Assembly: GCA_044222195.1 (NCBI GenBank)
Contig: JBGANS010000004.1
Location: 62,001 to 126,000, forward strand
Length of the DNA: 64,000 nucleotides
DNA from: JAHBXE01 sp044222195
Lineage (GTDB): Bacteria; Planctomycetota; Phycisphaerae; Phycisphaerales; UBA1924
Direction: 5' to 3'
In this document: positions 60,932 to 64,000 of the stretch, in pieces
Numbering within the stretch: position 1 is the stretch's first letter
Layout: each line of letters starts with the position of its first letter
Made by a program: the position numbers and the translations under genes
Notes under the pieces: model-generated
Seen by the model: only the letters and a program-made list of their open reading frames with translations
The model's database searches: none
Told to the model about the DNA's origin: nothing

Positions 60932-62449
60932 TTGCAGGCGAACGCGGCGGGAACAGACCCGATCGCCCACTACACCTACGACGGTCTCGGTCGCCTCATC
61001 CGCAAGCAGAGCCCGTGGCCCACGCTCGACCAGTACGGCCGCGCCCAGGTCCGCACCGAGCACTTCTACTTCGACGGCGTCCGCCGCATCCAGGAAGTCG
61101 TCACCGATCCCATCCCGCTCTCCGGCGATGAAGAGCCGATTTCAAGCAAGAAGGAAGCGGAGCTTCCCCCTCTGGCGACCTTCACGCTCACCGGCCGCGA
61201 GTACATCCACAGCCCCGGGTACGTCGATGAGGTCGTGGCGGAGGTGGACATCTCGCCGGGCTCCGGTGCCGCGCACGGCGCCGACCGCCCCGCCTGGGTC
61301 ATCCAGGACGCCAACTACAACCTCATCGCCCTGATCGATGACAACGGGGCCATGCTCCACCAATACACCTGGGACCCCTACGGCCAGCCGGTCCAGATCG
61401 ATCGCTACGACTCAGGCTCCAGCGGCGCCCCACAACCCTTCGAGAACCGCATCGGACACCAGGGCCTCTTCTTCGACCGCTTCGACGGCGGTGTGGGCAA
61501 CGTGCTGCTGCCGCAGCTGGCGGTGGATGCAAGCACCGGCCTCGGCGTCAAGGGGCTGTACCAGAACCGCAATCGGTCCTACTCGCCGAGCTTGGGGAGG
61601 TTTGTGCAGAGGGATCCGAATGGGAGCGGGAGTGCACATGTCGGTTCGGCGCTCTCTCTTGGTGGGGTCGGACGGCTTTCAACCGCTGGACCGCAAATCG
61701 ACACCGTATATGGCAACGGCGCGAATCTCTTCGCCTTCGCCGGATCCGCCCCGGCTTTTCGAACTGATCCCATGGGGTTGGATTGGCAATGGGACTTTGA
61801 GGGCGTGATCTTACCGATGGTTGTGAACATTCTGGACAGCACCCTGCCCATCAGCATGATCAGTCCCCTCGACGCCCTGCTTCAAGGCTACCGACAACTC
61901 CGGACCTTGAAGAATCGTGTCAATCGCGAGATTCAGCAACCGATGTACGACAGGGAGGAGGAAGCTGATTGGGCCGTAGACTGGAGCCGCGCTGACAACG
62001 AATATGGGCCCCAGACACGTAGTTCCGCGGTGTATGCCGACGTTGAGTCTGCGTTTGGCCCGATTGCCGGCAGGTTCCCGGCCAAAGCGGTGGCCAATGG
62101 CAAACGTGCAGAGTCGGCAGCTCGAAGCAGCGGCAAGATGCGCATGGGACGCAAGACCAAGGACGGCCCGCTTGAGACCAGCCATCAGATACCAAGGGAA
62201 GGCCGGCGTTTCTACGATGGCATCGATCCGCACAATCCTAATTTAATGATTGAGGTCAAGATTGGTAGCCAAGGAGTAACAGAGCGGATTCGTCATCAAA
62301 TGATCAAAGACAGAGCTCTTATGGACTCCAGCGAAAAGGGTGTCAAGTGGATTCTGTATGAACGACCGGGCCAACCGGCGAACCGCGATCTGATCAAAGC
62401 GCTCGACAACTATAAGATACCATGGGAGAAGGCGCCGTTGCCACATTGA
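60932..62449 (+). CDS. Rhs core fragment with C-terminal predicted nuclease toxin tip
   Basis: 505 codons from a TTG after an in-frame stop at 60917, so the Rhs N-terminus is missing. Core: HYTYDGLGRLIRK, the late QYTWDPYGQPVQID and GLYQNRNRSYSPSLGRFVQRDP, ending at DPMGLDW (about 279), the usual junction before variable tips. The tip (about 280-505) ends with FYDGIDPHNPNLMIEVKIG, giving Asp432, Glu441 and Lys443, a PD-(D/E)xK nuclease pattern, followed by RHQMIKD and a W.LYE strand. The tip DNA is visibly AT-richer than the core. It could be a displaced tip without delivery module. Confidence 0.75.
   Translation: MQANAAGTDPIAHYTYDGLGRLIRKQSPWPTLDQYGRAQVRTEHFYFDGVRRIQEVVTDPIPLSGDEEPISSKKEAELPPLATFTLTGREYIHSPGYVDEVVAEVDISPGSGAAHGADRPAWVIQDANYNLIALIDDNGAMLHQYTWDPYGQPVQIDRYDSGSSGAPQPFENRIGHQGLFFDRFDGGVGNVLLPQLAVDASTGLGVKGLYQNRNRSYSPSLGRFVQRDPNGSGSAHVGSALSLGGVGRLSTAGPQIDTVYGNGANLFAFAGSAPAFRTDPMGLDWQWDFEGVILPMVVNILDSTLPISMISPLDALLQGYRQLRTLKNRVNREIQQPMYDREEEADWAVDWSRADNEYGPQTRSSAVYADVESAFGPIAGRFPAKAVANGKRAESAARSSGKMRMGRKTKDGPLETSHQIPREGRRFYDGIDPHNPNLMIEVKIGSQGVTERIRHQMIKDRALMDSSEKGVKWILYERPGQPANRDLIKALDNYKIPWEKAPLPH
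60961..61522 (+). repeat. Rhs core duplication, copy 1
   Basis: 562 bp nearly identical to 63208-63769, at a constant offset of 2247 bp with no indel seen. Differences are mostly single bases. Confidence 0.85.
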
Positions 62450-62452
62450 CAC

Positions 62453-63088
62453 ATGGCCTACCAAGAATGGATCAAGTTCGGGTTGGACCCGGTGCTACCC
62501 GCACACTTCTGGTCGTTGTCCAAATTGCAGGCAACAGCCTTTTATACAAAGGTGATGGAAGCCATTCCCGAGCGACTCAGACAACTTGAGGGGCTCATTC
62601 ACCTGCAGCGGCCCAAACTCAAGTGGCAACCCGACTTCACCGAGGATGCCTTCGCTGTGGTCGTGGAACTCGTCAGGGAGAGCGTACAGACGCGTCCTCG
62701 CACACACGCCGAGATCCAAGAACATCGTAGACTCCAGCCTGATCTACTAAGATCCCTCGGACAAGACGTCAGAGACTGGGAAGGCACGGACCGCTCCTAT
62801 TCGATCGCGTTCGACGCTGGCATCTATTGGGCTTCCGACTTGCAAAGCAAGGAGCCTCGATTTAGGTGGGAAATTTGTAAAGGCAAGAGCAAGTACCTAC
62901 GAAACCAACCGGTGCTGGTTGCACCCGCTCCATCTCCTCGGCATAAGGCTTGGCGGTTGGAACTAGGCCCCCTCGACAGTTTTGCCACGACCGTGCTTCG
63001 AGTCGCTGGCAATGACCCACATCAGCGGACGTGGATGGAGATCTATCGAGAATGGAATCGGATAATCTCGGAATACCAGAGGATATAG
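62453..63088 (+). CDS. Probable immunity protein for the Rhs toxin
   Basis: 211 residues starting MAYQEWIKFGLDPVLP, 3 nt after the toxin stop. I do not recognise a family. It is soluble, Trp-rich and mixed charged, with ATAFYTKVMEAIPERLRQLE and WMEIYREWNRIISEYQ helices. The codon use is visibly AT-richer than in neighbouring genes, as is the tip. Position directly after a toxin tip is the basis for the immunity call. Confidence 0.6.
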   Translation: MAYQEWIKFGLDPVLPAHFWSLSKLQATAFYTKVMEAIPERLRQLEGLIHLQRPKLKWQPDFTEDAFAVVVELVRESVQTRPRTHAEIQEHRRLQPDLLRSLGQDVRDWEGTDRSYSIAFDAGIYWASDLQSKEPRFRWEICKGKSKYLRNQPVLVAPAPSPRHKAWRLELGPLDSFATTVLRVAGNDPHQRTWMEIYREWNRIISEYQRI

Positions 63089-63100
63089 ACGAGACACGAG

Positions 63101-63781
63101 TGGCATGACGCCTGGAACCGCCTCGTCAAAGTCTCGGCCAAGTCCTCCCTCAACGCGGCTCTCGCCACCGATGGTTCGCTCCTGTTCTCCGGCGTCGCCG
63201 GCGACTGGATCGCCCACTACACGTACGACGGTCTGGGCCGCCTGATCCGCAAGCAGAGCCCCTGGCCCTATCTCGACCCCTGGGGCCGCGCGCAGGTCCG
63301 CACCGAGCACTTCTACTTCGACGGTGTTCGCCGCATCCAGGAAGTCGTCACCGATCCCATCTCGCTCACCGGCGATGAAGAGCCGATTTCAAGCAAGAAG
63401 GAAGCGGAGCTTCCCCCTCTGGCGACCTTCACGCTCACCAGCCGGGAGTACATCCACTCGCCGGGCTATGTGGATGAAGTCGTCGCAGAGGTCGACATCT
63501 CGCCGGGCTCCGGTGCCGCCCACGGCGCCGACCGCCCCGCCTGGGTCATCCAGGACGCCAACTACAACCTCGTCGCCCTGATCGATGACAGCGGAGCGAT
63601 GCTGCACCAGTACACCTGGGACCCCTACGGCCAGCCGGTCCAGATCGACCGCTACGACACCGGCTCCAGCGGCGCCCCCCAACCCTTCGAAAACCGCATC
63701 GGCCACCAGGGCCTCTTCTTCGACCGCTTCGACGGCAGTGTGGGCAACGTGCTGTTGCCGCAGCTCGCGTATAACGCATGA
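63101..63781 (+). pseudogene. Orphan Rhs core fragment
   Basis: In the same frame as the immunity gene, starting WHDAWNRLVKV (classic Rhs repeat) without a start codon, then the same core as 60961 onward, ending QLAYNA with a stop before the DPxGL junction. It has neither N-terminus nor toxin tip, so it is a leftover of tip exchange or duplication. Confidence 0.8.
63208..63769 (+). repeat. Rhs core duplication, copy 2
   Basis: Partner of 60961-61522, at an offset of 2247 bp. Confidence 0.85.
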
Positions 63782-64000
63782 GCCGGACATATGGCGCTTC
63801 CCCACGCGCCGGCCCCGGCCGCTGCGGCGATCGCTTTCCCACAAGTACCCGGCCTTTGCCTCCACCACGCGGCGGATTCCCACTTCCAAAGCATCCCTCT
63901 TCCTTGCCCAATTGCCCCCTCCCCCACCCCTCGTGTACCCTCCTCCCCCGATCCAGCTTTCTTCCCGTCACCATTCCCCCACCCCCGAGCCCCCACATGC
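63782..64000. other. Pyrimidine-rich end of window, no gene seen
   Basis: C/T-rich on the plus strand with CCCCC runs. No credible coding frame or RNA gene could be supported. Confidence 0.5.

Noticed and set aside
1..64000. CRISPR arrays, insertion sequences and prophage genes
   Set aside because: No regularly spaced identical repeats, transposase or phage structural motifs were seen.

Overview
The window looks like chromosomal DNA of a planctomycete, most likely class Phycisphaerae. The reasons are the high G+C, a C-terminal Cys-containing dockerin-like repeat of the kind I know from Phycisphaerales, a fibro-slime domain protein, a planctomycete-type pseudopilin, tandem TPR/GT41 (SPINDLY-type) glycosyltransferases and a Gram-negative envelope set (LptE, BamD-like, HldE). 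No rRNA, CRISPR array, prophage or insertion sequence was recognised. The assignment rests on gene content read by eye, not on a database search.

Layout. 1-2.7 kb: end of a YceH/DUF480 gene, a HAD hydrolase and purF. 2.7-5.2 kb: two tandem paralogous secreted Spy/CpxP-like proteins. 5.2-8.1 kb: mqnD (futalosine menaquinone route), a small unknown, a FAH-family enzyme and a DinB-fold protein. 8.1-12.1 kb: two GT41 glycosyltransferases, divergent from smpB. 12.1-15 kb: repeat-bearing intergenic DNA, an orphan atpC and a VWA protein. 15-21.4 kb: an unknown gene coupled to a DUF255 thioredoxin-like protein, rpsD and a PpiD/SurA-like chaperone. 21.5-29.9 kb: Tat-exported epimerase, bamD-like and lptE, ftsH, fibro-slime protein, cdsA, zinc-ribbon coiled coil and a PTS EIIA. 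29.9-34.7 kb: murI, then ispA-dxs-nadK. 34.7-43 kb: an RND pump with its adaptor and a divergent MarR regulator, then an ABC ATPase/permease/DUF3299 operon with a His-rich loop that suggests metal traffic. 43.2-47.2 kb: pseudopilin and a large secreted dockerin protein, closed by a strong terminator. 47.2-49 kb: arsR-arsM-arsC without a pump. 49.1-57 kb: hldE, tRNA-Ala, mntH-uspA, a histidine kinase with an unusual receiver-XRE regulator, rsmB and a DUF4337 protein. 57-60.9 kb: SNF2 helicase and tRNA-Lys. 60.9-63.8 kb: an Rhs toxin tip, a probable immunity gene and a duplicated Rhs core fragment.

Three patterns cut across the annotation. First, at least sixteen genes have a TANNNT -10 hexamer only 5-9 nt upstream of an ATG or GTG start, which predicts leaderless mRNAs. 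Second, an octanucleotide-period repeat (consensus near AGNGACGN), often in inverted pairs, occurs in intergenic DNA and has entered two coding regions in frame. Third, the Rhs locus has a classic polymorphic-toxin layout: a 562-bp core segment repeated at a constant 2247-bp offset flanks a visibly AT-richer toxin-tip and immunity module. That module, with a predicted PD-(D/E)xK nuclease tip and an unrecognised partner protein, is the best candidate for an undescribed system.

Operons inferred from overlaps and short gaps are GT41-GT41-dinB, the unknown gene at 15071 with the DUF255 gene, bamD-lptE, dxs-nadK, adaptor-RND pump, ABC ATPase-permease-DUF3299, arsR-arsM-arsC, mntH-uspA and kinase-regulator.
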